A stretch of DNA of 64,000 bases, from contig CP101033.1 in NCBI GenBank assembly GCA_041319085.1, forward strand, positions 1,452,501 through 1,516,500, given 5' to 3'. The translations under genes and the position numbers were made by a program. The number at the start of each line of letters is the position of its first letter. The stretch's first letter is position 1. Under the pieces are notes generated by a model that worked only from the letters and a program-made list of their open reading frames with translations, did not search any database and was not told where the DNA came from. Shown here piece by piece: positions 26,950-35,646 of this stretch. The stretch is from Aeromonas veronii (GTDB lineage: Bacteria; Pseudomonadota; Gammaproteobacteria; Enterobacterales; Aeromonadaceae).

Positions 26950-28158
26950 ATGCGCATCACCACCAACATGATCTATGACCGGAATATCTATTCTCTCAAC
27001 AGTGCCAATGAGCGTCTGAGCAAAGCCTATCAACAGCTGCAAACCGGTAATAAATTTCAGACTGCCGGAGAAGATCCGGCGGGGATGAGCCAGAAGATGG
27101 CGCTGACCAAGGAGATCGACCTGTTCAAGCAGTATGGGGTCAATGGCAGCTTGTTGGAAAACAGCCTGGGGCATGAGGAGACGGTATTAACCTCGATCAA
27201 TAATGCCATGTTGAGTGCCCAGACCCTGATCCAGAAGTCAAATAACGGTTCTATCAGCATGGATGATCGCAAGGCTATTGCCAGCGAGCTGGAAGGATTG
27301 CAGCAGCAGATGTTCGACCTGATGAATAGCAAGAACTCGTCTGGTGAATTTATATTTGGCGGCAATCAGAGCAAGACCCAGCCCTATATCAAAGACGCCA
27401 ACGGAAAATATATTTATCAGGGCGATCCTGGCCAGCGAAATATCCAGGTGTCACCCACAGTACAAATTGCTGCCAATGATTCCGGGCAGGATCTGTTTGA
27501 AATTGTGGCGACCAGAAGAACTGCCAGTGCAACCACCGCGAATATCAAGGTTGGCATTGGCGATCAGGGTAATTTTGATAATTTTTTCAAATCCAATTAT
27601 AACTCGGCACTGCCCAGTAACTCCTATACTGTATCAACCACCATTGGCCCACCGGATACCTATGATATCAAGGATGCCGGTGGCACTACCCTGCAAACAG
27701 GTAACTATACTCCCGGCACCAAGATCCCCTTCAATGGTCTCGAACTGACATTGGATCAGCCGGCAGGTGCTGCAGCACAGCAGTTTGATCTCAACCCCCC
27801 CGAGAATGACAACGTGTTGAACGGGATGTCAGACTTCATCACTGCTCTGCGTGACCCCAATATTTCAGCCGAGAGTTTTGAGCAAAACGTGGCCGATGCC
27901 ACCGTTCATATGAAAAATGCCCGCTTGAATATCGATCATGGGTTGGGTGAGCTGGGTGGCCGGATGAACAGTCTCGAGGCGGTAATGGGTTCCAATGAAG
28001 GGCTCAGCACCCTCAACGCAGAGGCGAGAGCCAAGGTGTCGGAAGCCGATCTCTATGAAGTTATTTCCGCGCTGTCAAAAGAAGATGCGGCATTGAGTGC
28101 CTCGCAACTCTCTTTCAGCAAAATAAGTCGTTTGACGCTGTTTGACTATATCCGCTGA
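26950..28158 (+). CDS. flgL: Hook-filament junction protein FlgL (HAP3)
   Basis: FlgL is the second junction protein, on which the filament is built. The 402-residue protein begins MRITTNMIYDRNIYSLNSANERLSKAYQQLQTGNKFQTAGEDPAGM, a flagellin-type N-terminal domain. It ends with the flagellin-like helix EVISALSKEDAALSASQLSFSKISRLTLFDYI. It is the last gene of the operon; no flagellin gene follows in this window. Confidence 0.95.
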   Translation: MRITTNMIYDRNIYSLNSANERLSKAYQQLQTGNKFQTAGEDPAGMSQKMALTKEIDLFKQYGVNGSLLENSLGHEETVLTSINNAMLSAQTLIQKSNNGSISMDDRKAIASELEGLQQQMFDLMNSKNSSGEFIFGGNQSKTQPYIKDANGKYIYQGDPGQRNIQVSPTVQIAANDSGQDLFEIVATRRTASATTANIKVGIGDQGNFDNFFKSNYNSALPSNSYTVSTTIGPPDTYDIKDAGGTTLQTGNYTPGTKIPFNGLELTLDQPAGAAAQQFDLNPPENDNVLNGMSDFITALRDPNISAESFEQNVADATVHMKNARLNIDHGLGELGGRMNSLEAVMGSNEGLSTLNAEARAKVSEADLYEVISALSKEDAALSASQLSFSKISRLTLFDYIR

Positions 28159-28648
28159 TAAAGGCATATCGACAACTGGCGGTGCCGGATGCTGGCAGGT
28201 GGGGATCGGCTATTGCGGGGTGAGCCGTTAAAGAACGCGGCGCAACAGCTGACCGTCGCCCACAAAGGGGAGTTCGACAAGCGACCGTCATACCGATTTC
28301 CACTGTTTGTGCCGGGTGAGCAAGAACGGCCTTGGGGTGGCTCATTTGGCGCCGAGCGATGGTTTCTTGTGGATAGAAAATTGAAACCGTTTTCAGAAAT
28401 CCTTTTCAACTGTGATCCGCTTCAAAGCTTTTTCGGGCACCAACCTTTAGCATTGGCTCCAAGAATTAGGGGCTAGCGCTCCCGATTTTCCCGCTGTGGG
28501 AGGTAACCGGATGATCCGGCTATTTCCTTCGTTACTTTCGACGGTCATCATGGATGGCCGTTTTTTTTTGAGTTATTTCACGGTAAAGGGTCGAGCCGCT
28601 GGCGCTTTACCGTTAAAATTCCGCTTTTGCACTTGCCCGTGAGTCTTA
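28159..28648. other. Gap between flgL and the helicase gene
   Basis: I see no gene in this 490-nt stretch. Short open frames exist on both strands but have no ribosome sites or recognisable product. The only clear element is the terminator at 28541-28569. It is almost 400 nt from flgL, so the flg mRNA may carry a long 3' tail or a separate small RNA may end there. Confidence 0.5.
28541..28569 (+). terminator. Rho-independent terminator
   Basis: ACGGTCATC pairs with GATGGCCGT (one G-T pair) around ATG and is followed by nine T residues. The strong U tract would also suit an Hfq-type small RNA ending here. Confidence 0.8.
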
Positions 28649-31600
28649 ATGTCTGCGTCCACCCTCTCTTCGGATAGTTATGCCCTGCTCGCCACCCTGC
28701 AATTGCAGCGCGTTGCCAGTCCCCGTTTGCTGCAAGAACAACTGGCGATGGGCCATGCCCTGCTCGATACACTGACCCGACTGCAGGATGCTGGGTTGGT
28801 CAGATTGCGCGGGGAGCAGCAGTGGTGCCTGACCGCCGAGGGGACGCTGGCGCTGATCCTGGGGGTACGTGCCGGTCTCTGCCCGGCGCCGGACTGGAGC
28901 CGGGTGCCCTCATTGACTGGGCAGGATCTCACCCATGCGGTGGTGCGCGAGCTCTGTCGTGGCAAGGCGGGGGAGATCCCGACCTATTTCTCGGCCAGCG
29001 ATCTGCTGACCCTGCTCGATACCCCGGATGCTCACCAGTTGCTGGCGGGCTCCAGCCCCGCCTGGCAGCAACTGCTGCTGGAACACTTCTCGCTGCAACT
29101 CTTGCTTGATGCCCCCTATGAAGAGCGCTGGCCGCTGGCCAATGCGCTGGTGCGCTGTGCCCCCGAGGTGCAGGCCCGGGCCAAAGCGTTCGAGGCGGAG
29201 TGGCGCTGGCTCTGCGGGGATGGCGAGAGCACATCGCCAACCGGCGAGGGCAACGATGCCGTGCCCGGCTGGCCAGCCCTGCAGGCGCTGGCCCAGCAGC
29301 GCCAGAGCGGCCCGCTCGGCGAGCGACTGCTCACCGCGCTGGGTCAGTGGCAGGCCGCCGATGAGGGCGAGGCGGGCCAGTGGCCCCGTTCATTCAGCGC
29401 CCTGCTCTGGCTTGGCTGGTTGCAGCAGGCCGATCCCGTCATCGCCAGCGAACAGCGCAAGAAGTGGCAGCGCAGTCTGACCGGTCAATTCCCTCTGCTT
29501 GCCGACCTGCTCAGCCAGTGGGCGGGCGATCGCCACGGTCAGGCGGTCGGCCTGTTCGATACCCTGCAACTGCCGGTGGAGGAGCTCCACTGGGGCTATC
29601 TCTGGCTCGATCTCTGCGCGCTGGCCCGTCACGGTGCCCAGAGCCCGCAGGTGGCCATGTTGCACAAGTGGGATCTCTCCCATCTGCTCGATGCCGAGCC
29701 CCATCATCGCCTGATGGCGTTTTGTCAGGATCTGCTGCGCATCTTGTTGGGCGAGGCGGCCAAAGGGGCGCCCCTGTGCCAGCTGCGCGGCAGTGAGGAT
29801 AGTGCGCCAGAGAGCAGTGACGAGCAGGATGATGACGGGGACGAGGACAAAACTGCGGCCTCGGCCAGCTGGCTCAACTGGCTGCAGGGGTTGGGACGCT
29901 CCAGTGGCGTACGCAAGCCGCAGGAACGGCTGGTGTGGCTGCTGCATGCCGAGGGCCCCGAGCTGGAGTGCAAGATCCAGAAGCTGAGCACCAAGGGGGA
30001 GTGGACCGCCGGTCGCCGGGTCGATCCGGCCCTGCTCTCTACCCAGTATGCCGCCATGCTCGATGAGCACGACTGGGCACTGGTTCGCACCCTGCCACGG
30101 GTGATGGGACGGCTGCCGCGGGATGTCTGGGCGCCGCTGGCCGATCACCCCCGTTTGTTCAACGCCAAGGGGCAAAAGCTGCAACTGGCCATCAGCGCCC
30201 CCCTGCTGCAGGTGGTCGCCACCGAACAGGGGATGAGCGCGCAGCTCTGTCCCGATGCGGCCGCCCGCGGGGCCCATATCATGCCGCTGGCTCAAGATCT
30301 GTGGCAGCTGATCCTCACCCCGCAGCCGCTGCTCGACCGCTTGCCAGCGCTCGAATCCATCCCGCTGCTGCCAGCCGAGGGGCTGACCGAGCTGCAACGC
30401 ACGCTGGACGCCATTCCCGAGCTGCCCTGGCACAGTCAGGTCGAAGGGCTTAGCGGCAACGCCGAACTGGCTCCCTGGCCGGGCATTCCATCGGTGCAAC
30501 TGGATTGGCAGGATGGTCAGCTGTCGGTCAAGCTGGTCACCCGCTTTGACGATCTGCCGCCCCAGCCCCTTGGCAAGGGTGAGCCCATCGTGCGGCAGGG
30601 GATCAAGGCGTACCACTACTGGCAGCGCGATCTCGCGGCCGAGAAGGGGCAGGCCCAACTGCTGCGCAATCAATTGCCCATCGGCCTGCCCGGCAGCGAG
30701 TGGCTGCTGCAGGGGGAACAGGCGCTGGCGCTGGTCAATGCCCTGCCCGAGCTGGTGGATGCCGGTGTGGTCATTCACTGGCATCAGGACAGCGCCCGCC
30801 TCAAGAGCCTCGATGAAGCGGCCTTGAGCCTGCGCATCGAGCGGCGGCAGGACTGGTTCCAGGTCGAAGGGGCGCTGGCGCTCGATGAGCACCAAATCCT
30901 CGACCTACGCCTTATTCTGCGCCAGATGACCCCGGGGCAGCGCACCGTTCAGCTCGACGAGAAGACCAGCCTGATGCTGAGCGACAAGCTGGTGGAGCGG
31001 CTCACCATGCTGGGGGCCATGCTCGATGAAGAGCAGCGCATCAACAACAAGCTGGCCTATCCGCTTACTCGCCTGCTCTCTGTCGTCACCACCGAAGGGG
31101 ATGCGGCGTGGCAATCCTTGCAGCAGGAGTGGCAGCAGGAGGTCGAGTGCCCGGACGAGCTGCTGACCTCCCTGCGGGACTATCAGAAAGAGGGGGTGCG
31201 CTGGATGGCGACCCTGGCCCACCACGGTTTTGGTGCCTGTCTGGCCGATGACATGGGTCTGGGCAAGACGCTGCAGGCGCTCATCGTGCTGCGGATGCGC
31301 CAGCACCTTGGCCCTGCGCTGGTGGTGGTACCCAAGTCAGTGGTCACCAACTGGCAGGAGGAGGTGGCCCGTTTCGCCCCTGAACTGGATGTGGTGGTGT
31401 TCGAGAATCCCGCCGAGCGGGAGGGGATCATTCGTGAGGCCAAGGCCGGTCAGGTGATCCTCATCAACTACGGCATGCTCGGCAGCCTGGCGGAGGCGCT
31501 CAAGTCCCGCCGCTGGTCCAGCATGGTGCTCGATGAGGCGCAGCAGATCAAAAACGCCGGCACCCAGCGCGCCAAGCTGTTGTTCCAGCTCGACGGCGAT

Positions 31601-32524
31601 TTTCGCCTCGCCCTCTCCGGCACCCCCATCGAGAACCATCTGGGGGAGCTGTGGAGCCTCTTCACCTTTATCAACCCGGGGCTGCTCGGCAGCCTTGGCG
31701 AGTTCAAGCGCCGCTTTGGCAAGGCGGTCAAGGATCCCCAGCACATGGCGCTGCTGCGGGCGGTGATCAGCCCCTTCATCCTGCGCCGTCTCAAGCAGCA
31801 GGTGCTGACCGAGCTGCCGGACAAGACCGAGATCATCCACCACATCAGCCTCTCCCCCGAAGAGCGCCAGCTCTACGAGGCGACCCGGCGTGAGGTGGTG
31901 CAGCAGGTGCAAAGCGCCGATGGTCGCGCCCTGATGCATGTGCTGAGTGGCCTGACCCGGCTGCGCCGCCTCTGCTGCTCGCCGGAGCTGGTGATGCCCG
32001 AGTGGTCGCAGACCAGCAGCAAGCTGGACGAGGCGATGGCGCTGCTGGAAGAGGCGATCGACGGCGGTCATCGGGTGCTGGTGTTCAGCCAGTTCGTCGA
32101 TCTGCTTAGCCTGCTGCGGGCCCGCATCGAGCAGAAATCCTGGGATTACTGCTATCTGGATGGGGGCTGTTCCGCCAAGTCCCGTCAGGACTCCATCCTG
32201 CGTTTTCGCCACGAGGAGGTGCCGCTGTTCCTCATCAGCCTCAAGGCGGGGGGGACCGGCCTCAACCTCACCCAGGCCGATACCGTGCTGCACCTCGATC
32301 CCTGGTGGAACCCGGCGGTGGAAGATCAGGCGAGCGATCGGGCACACCGGATGGGCCAGACCCAGCCGGTGACCGTTTACCGGCTGGTGTGCGAGCAGAC
32401 GGTGGAGGAGAAGATTGTCGCCCTGCACGACGAGAAGCGGGCGCTGGCCGATGGGTTGCTGAGCGGCCAGTCCGAGGTGCGCGGGCTGGATGTGGAGAGC
32501 CTGCGGGCCCTGCTGATGGGCTGA
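28649..32524 (+). CDS. SNF2-family DEAD/DEAH-box helicase, 1291 residues
   Basis: This is a large ATP-dependent DNA translocase of the SNF2/HepA-like class. The first 75 residues look like a winged-helix domain. An acidic stretch (SSDEQDDDGDEDK) lies near residue 390. The motor core starts near residue 840: Walker A DDMGLGKT (Lys873), then Walker B DEAQ (962-965). The helicase C domain follows from about 1130, with SQFVDLLSLL, LISLKAGGTGLNLTQAD, HLDPWWNPAVEDQASDRAHRMGQ. The family remodels protein-DNA complexes; the specific target is unknown. It is convergent with the tus-like gene and shares a terminator with it. Confidence 0.9.
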   Translation: MSASTLSSDSYALLATLQLQRVASPRLLQEQLAMGHALLDTLTRLQDAGLVRLRGEQQWCLTAEGTLALILGVRAGLCPAPDWSRVPSLTGQDLTHAVVRELCRGKAGEIPTYFSASDLLTLLDTPDAHQLLAGSSPAWQQLLLEHFSLQLLLDAPYEERWPLANALVRCAPEVQARAKAFEAEWRWLCGDGESTSPTGEGNDAVPGWPALQALAQQRQSGPLGERLLTALGQWQAADEGEAGQWPRSFSALLWLGWLQQADPVIASEQRKKWQRSLTGQFPLLADLLSQWAGDRHGQAVGLFDTLQLPVEELHWGYLWLDLCALARHGAQSPQVAMLHKWDLSHLLDAEPHHRLMAFCQDLLRILLGEAAKGAPLCQLRGSEDSAPESSDEQDDDGDEDKTAASASWLNWLQGLGRSSGVRKPQERLVWLLHAEGPELECKIQKLSTKGEWTAGRRVDPALLSTQYAAMLDEHDWALVRTLPRVMGRLPRDVWAPLADHPRLFNAKGQKLQLAISAPLLQVVATEQGMSAQLCPDAAARGAHIMPLAQDLWQLILTPQPLLDRLPALESIPLLPAEGLTELQRTLDAIPELPWHSQVEGLSGNAELAPWPGIPSVQLDWQDGQLSVKLVTRFDDLPPQPLGKGEPIVRQGIKAYHYWQRDLAAEKGQAQLLRNQLPIGLPGSEWLLQGEQALALVNALPELVDAGVVIHWHQDSARLKSLDEAALSLRIERRQDWFQVEGALALDEHQILDLRLILRQMTPGQRTVQLDEKTSLMLSDKLVERLTMLGAMLDEEQRINNKLAYPLTRLLSVVTTEGDAAWQSLQQEWQQEVECPDELLTSLRDYQKEGVRWMATLAHHGFGACLADDMGLGKTLQALIVLRMRQHLGPALVVVPKSVVTNWQEEVARFAPELDVVVFENPAEREGIIREAKAGQVILINYGMLGSLAEALKSRRWSSMVLDEAQQIKNAGTQRAKLLFQLDGDFRLALSGTPIENHLGELWSLFTFINPGLLGSLGEFKRRFGKAVKDPQHMALLRAVISPFILRRLKQQVLTELPDKTEIIHHISLSPEERQLYEATRREVVQQVQSADGRALMHVLSGLTRLRRLCCSPELVMPEWSQTSSKLDEAMALLEEAIDGGHRVLVFSQFVDLLSLLRARIEQKSWDYCYLDGGCSAKSRQDSILRFRHEEVPLFLISLKAGGTGLNLTQADTVLHLDPWWNPAVEDQASDRAHRMGQTQPVTVYRLVCEQTVEEKIVALHDEKRALADGLLSGQSEVRGLDVESLRALLMG

Positions 32525-32559
32525 TTGGCGAAGCCACCTTTCATACCGCCTATCGATAC

Positions 32560-32600
32560 AAAAAGGGGAGAACATCCAGAGATGTTCTCCCCTTTCTCGT
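32560..32600. terminator. Bidirectional terminator between helicase and tus
   Basis: AAAGGGGAGAACATC and GATGTTCTCCCCTTT form a perfect 15-bp stem around CAGA. A runs on the left and T-rich sequence on the right let it serve both convergent genes. Confidence 0.9.
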
Positions 32601-32679
32601 TTGGGATGCTGATGCGGGATTCATCGTTTATTGCGGCAAGGCGGCGCAGTTATCCCTGAATCAGCTATCCCTGATCCAG

Positions 32680-33573
32680 TCACCCCTGATAGAGATAGAG
32701 GTGCAGCCGCTCGATGATGGGTTCGCCGCCAATCTTGCGATCCCGCCGCGCCTGTCGGCTCTTGGGGGGATAGTTGCCCAGATGGGTGACCGCGGGCGGG
32801 GTATCGGAGCAGAGCAGTAGTGGCAGGCTCGCCTTGATCTGCTGCTTGCGCGGGGTGCGCTCCAGCCAGAGCAGGTTGATCATCGGGTGGGTCTTGACCG
32901 GGCGGCGGATCCGCAGCTCGGCATCGGCGGGCAGACGGCGAATGTCGTACACCTCCTGATCCACCATCTTGCTCCACTCCTCGTTGTTGGAGAGGGCCGG
33001 TATGTAGCGGCGGCTGCGCTCCAGCATCTCCAGCACCTGCTCGCGACTGAGGCGATTGATGGTCTGCTTGTCGGCCCAGGTAAAGCCGAGGGATTGCAGC
33101 TCCCCCGCCAGCAGGGTCAGCTTGCGGTAGACCTGCAAGGTGATCACGCCGGGCAGGGCGGTATGTACCAGCTCGAACTTCTCGTCCCGCCCGCCCGCCT
33201 GCTGCACCAGCGCCTTGAAATCGAGCTTGTGCTGGTTGATTTGGTCGATCAGCGGTTGCAGCAAGGGGGCTGCAGCGGCAGGAAAGCGCAGCCAGCCGGG
33301 CAGCCGGTGAGTCGCCTTGGTGGAGCAGCCGGGGCGGGCGCTGTGATCCCGATAGGCGGCAAGGGTGGCCGCCAGTGCGGCTTCACCGTTGAGGTAACCC
33401 ACCTCAATCTGCGCGATCGGGTCGTGCTCTTCCCCCTGCGCAACCGGGGGGAGGGGGTAGACATGGCCCTCTTGCAGCTCGAGCTGGCCAAGCAGATCGG
33501 CCAGCTGGTTGAGAGAGGCTTCAATGGCGGCCATCTGTTGACGCAGGGCGGCGGTCGGGGTAAAGGTATGCAT
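32680..33573 (-). CDS. tus: DNA replication terminus site-binding protein (Tus)
   Basis: Tus binds Ter sites as a polar clamp that stops the replicative helicase. The 297-residue product aligns along its length with E. coli Tus (309 residues), for example HRLPGWLRF, FELVHTALPGVITLQVYRKLTLL, GFTWADKQTINRLSREQVLEML, LRIRRPVKTHPMI and the C-terminal IIERLHLYLYQG. I start at ATG 33573 (AGGA upstream), not the in-frame ATG 33609, which lacks a ribosome site. An IS1595-family element lies 80 nt upstream and separates the gene from its former upstream DNA. No Ter site with the GTTGTAAC core is visible next to it. Confidence 0.87.
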   Translation of the reverse strand: MHTFTPTAALRQQMAAIEASLNQLADLLGQLELQEGHVYPLPPVAQGEEHDPIAQIEVGYLNGEAALAATLAAYRDHSARPGCSTKATHRLPGWLRFPAAAAPLLQPLIDQINQHKLDFKALVQQAGGRDEKFELVHTALPGVITLQVYRKLTLLAGELQSLGFTWADKQTINRLSREQVLEMLERSRRYIPALSNNEEWSKMVDQEVYDIRRLPADAELRIRRPVKTHPMINLLWLERTPRKQQIKASLPLLLCSDTPPAVTHLGNYPPKSRQARRDRKIGGEPIIERLHLYLYQG

Positions 33574-33645
33574 CGATGATCCTGTGGTTTCATCCGCCGT
33601 TGACGGCATAAGCTATGGCGTCAGGGCAGGGGAGTAAACTACTGT

Positions 33646-33653
33646 ATAAATAA
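33646..33653 (+). repeat. Target-site duplication, left copy
   Basis: ATAAATAA directly precedes the left inverted repeat and is repeated exactly at 34692-34699 after the right one. Confidence 0.93.
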
Positions 33654-34691
33654 GGCGCTGTTCCAGAGCCGTATTGGTGGCAAGCGTTATACTTATTTCA
33701 GGTTATTTGAGTAAGGAGCTTGCCATGGACAGCCAAGCGTTTTCCTCAATGCTGCGTTCTTTTGCCCAGCTCGACCCAATCCAACTAGAACGCGCCCAGG
33801 AACAACTTCGTCACCATCTGCAACGTGATCAACTCCATCAGGCATTAGCAAACCAGAGCGAGGCTGTCGCAGCATGCCCCTGTTGCAATTCCTCCCATGT
33901 CATTCATTGGGGACGTGCTCGTGGTCAGCAGCGGTTCCGTTGTAAGGCATGCGGCAAAACATTCAATCAATTGGATGGTTCTGCTTTGGCGGGGCTTCAT
34001 CACAAGCACAAGTGGGCTGCCTATGCTGACTGCCTCAGTCGTGGGTTGTCGCTGCGAGCCGCTGCCAGAGAGTGCGCCATCAACCTGAAGACCGCATTTC
34101 GTTGGCGCCATCGCTTTCTGCGCTACGCACTGACCACTCGAGCCAAGCAATTGGCCGGGATCGTAGAGGCCGATGAGGTATTTGTAGCCGAATCATTTAA
34201 GGGACGACGTCATCTGGATCGTCCAGCAAGGCGCCGGGGCGCGAAGGGTAAAAAACGTGGGCATATACCCTTGGTCCCGCTCTTAATCGCGCTAGATCGA
34301 TATGGTCGAGAAAGTGATGCTGTGTTGTTAGATAAAAGCCTGAGTCAAATCGAACCTTCCCTAAAACCACTCCTCACGGCGGGAACAATCCTGTGCACGG
34401 ATGGCAATCTAAGTTACAGCACGATTGCACAGAACGCGCCGGGCGTGATCCATAAGCGGTTGATCGCCAGCGCTCATCATCGAGTAGAAGATGATGTTTT
34501 CCACATCCAGACCCTCAATAACTACGTGAGTCGTTGGCGGGAATGGATGGCCAAATTTCACGGAGTAGGAACAGACTACCTGGAAAACTACCTTGCTTGG
34601 TTTCGAGTGGTGAACCAGGAGCCGAATACATCCTGTTCATGGCTGCTTGGCGGAGTCACTCGGCTCACCTACACGTAAAGGGAACAGCGCC
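33654..34691 (+). mobile_element. IS1595-family insertion sequence, complete
   Basis: This is a 1038-bp element. Both ends carry GGCGCTGTTCC as an 11-bp perfect terminal inverted repeat, and it is flanked by an exact 8-bp duplication, the size known for IS1595 elements. It holds a single intact transposase gene. The preserved duplication and intact gene suggest a fairly recent insertion. The site is the upstream region of tus. Confidence 0.93.
33725..34678 (+). CDS. IS1595-family transposase
   Basis: This 317-residue DDE-type transposase begins at ATG 33725 with AGGAG upstream. An N-terminal zinc-ribbon (CPCC...CKACGKTFN, about residues 55-85) is followed by a helix-turn-helix region. The catalytic domain has EADEVF (first Asp), LCTDGNLSY (second Asp) and QTLNNYVSRWREWMAKFHGV, the third-position block typical of IS1595. 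The frame is uninterrupted, so the protein is probably active. Confidence 0.93.
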   Translation: MDSQAFSSMLRSFAQLDPIQLERAQEQLRHHLQRDQLHQALANQSEAVAACPCCNSSHVIHWGRARGQQRFRCKACGKTFNQLDGSALAGLHHKHKWAAYADCLSRGLSLRAAARECAINLKTAFRWRHRFLRYALTTRAKQLAGIVEADEVFVAESFKGRRHLDRPARRRGAKGKKRGHIPLVPLLIALDRYGRESDAVLLDKSLSQIEPSLKPLLTAGTILCTDGNLSYSTIAQNAPGVIHKRLIASAHHRVEDDVFHIQTLNNYVSRWREWMAKFHGVGTDYLENYLAWFRVVNQEPNTSCSWLLGGVTRLTYT

Positions 34692-34699
34692 ATAAATAA
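34692..34699 (+). repeat. Target-site duplication, right copy
   Basis: This is an exact second copy of ATAAATAA, immediately after the right inverted repeat. Confidence 0.93.
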
Positions 34700-35142
34700 C
34701 CATACCAGTATGCCGGTTGCGCGCCAAGGGGCGCGTTTATGGGTCGTCATCGAGGGAGCTGCGCGGGAAGAAACGTAAGTTTGTTTTATGTTTCATGGTG
34801 TTAATTGCAGATCACCAAGAGATCATTGAATTAACAATCGAATGTAATGACGGGGTTGCCAGCCATAGCGCGTCCATTGGTGAGTGCATAGGCAATGCGG
34901 TAAATTGCATATGTAAGATGGTGCCATGCAGCACAATATGCTGCGGGCAGTGGATGGTCGAACGGTGACTTAATTATTCTTTATAAATCAAAGTATTAAA
35001 ATTTTATCAGTCAGTTTTTTACTATTAGTTTTACTAATGTGACGTATCAAAATTCGTCAATTGAGTCGGCCCTGCTCCCTGACTAAGCTTTGCGCATCAA
35101 ATAAAGCCCAGTGCGTAAACACATATTCCGAGGAGCCACATT
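34700..35142. other. Gap between the IS element and the DUF1127 gene
   Basis: No gene is supported. A short GC-rich hairpin (CGCGCC/GGCGCG, about 34720-34735) followed by TTTAT lies near the left end. Most of the remainder (34980-35060) is AT-rich, as expected for a promoter region of the next gene. An 83-codon open frame at 34717-34968 has no ribosome site or recognisable content. Confidence 0.4.
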
Positions 35143-35352
35143 ATGGCCAACATGACTTATACCGAAGCCGGTTACCAGCATTCCAGCCAATTGAATCTGG
35201 TTGCTCGCGTTAAAATGACCGTTCTGACCTGGCTGGAACGCAGCCGCAGCCGTCGCCAGCTCTCCGAGCTGCCCGAGTACTTGCTCAAAGACATCGGCCT
35301 GAACGAAGCTGACCGTTATCAAGAGACCACCAAGCCGTTCTGGCGTGGTTGA
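35143..35352 (+). CDS. DUF1127 (YjiS-like) small protein
   Basis: This 69-residue basic protein has the DUF1127 core (TVLTWLERSRSRRQLSELPEYLLKDIGLNEADRYQE, residues about 27-60). Family members are small, often stress- or growth-phase-regulated proteins thought to bind RNA or regulators; the role here is unknown. The ATG has GAGGAG upstream. It is monocistronic, with a 290-nt gap before astE. Confidence 0.85.
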   Translation: MANMTYTEAGYQHSSQLNLVARVKMTVLTWLERSRSRRQLSELPEYLLKDIGLNEADRYQETTKPFWRG

Positions 35353-35604
35353 TCAGCCGGGCATGGATGCCTCGTTTTTCTGCTAATCCGTTTGCTGCTC
35401 TGCCCCTGTGGCGCCCGGCCATCAGGCGGGTAATAGTCTGTTTTATCTCCCCCGTTTTCCCCCTGTTGTGCGTTGATCCTCTTGCCTCTCTTCTTTATTT
35501 CACATTGCTATAGCCCCTCGCTGTCGTCGCTCGATTGTTATCACCATTGTGTTGTTAATGTTTGAATTTGTTTAAAAAACGATTTTAAGCCGCGATGCCT
35601 TGCG

Positions 35605-35610
35605 TATAAT
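35605..35610 (+). promoter_or_regulatory. -10 element of the astE promoter
   Basis: A consensus TATAAT lies 37 nt upstream of the astE start. The matching -35 region (TTTTAA, 35583-35588) is weak. The remaining part of 35353-35604 shows nothing else I can name. Confidence 0.45.
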
Positions 35611-35646
35611 CCGGCCATAGTGTTCCAGAGCAAGAGGGTGAGACGG

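Noticed and set aside
29390..30895. 501-codon minus-strand open frame inside the helicase gene
   Set aside because: The helicase frame is continuous with conserved motor motifs; the other frame has no start signal or domain.
33640..33700. Possible LexA box at CTGTATAAATAA upstream of tus
   Set aside because: The second half (ACAG at 8-nt spacing) is missing, both with the IS present and in the restored empty site.
34717..34968. 83-codon forward open frame after the IS1595 element
   Set aside because: It has no ribosome site, unusual composition and no recognisable content.
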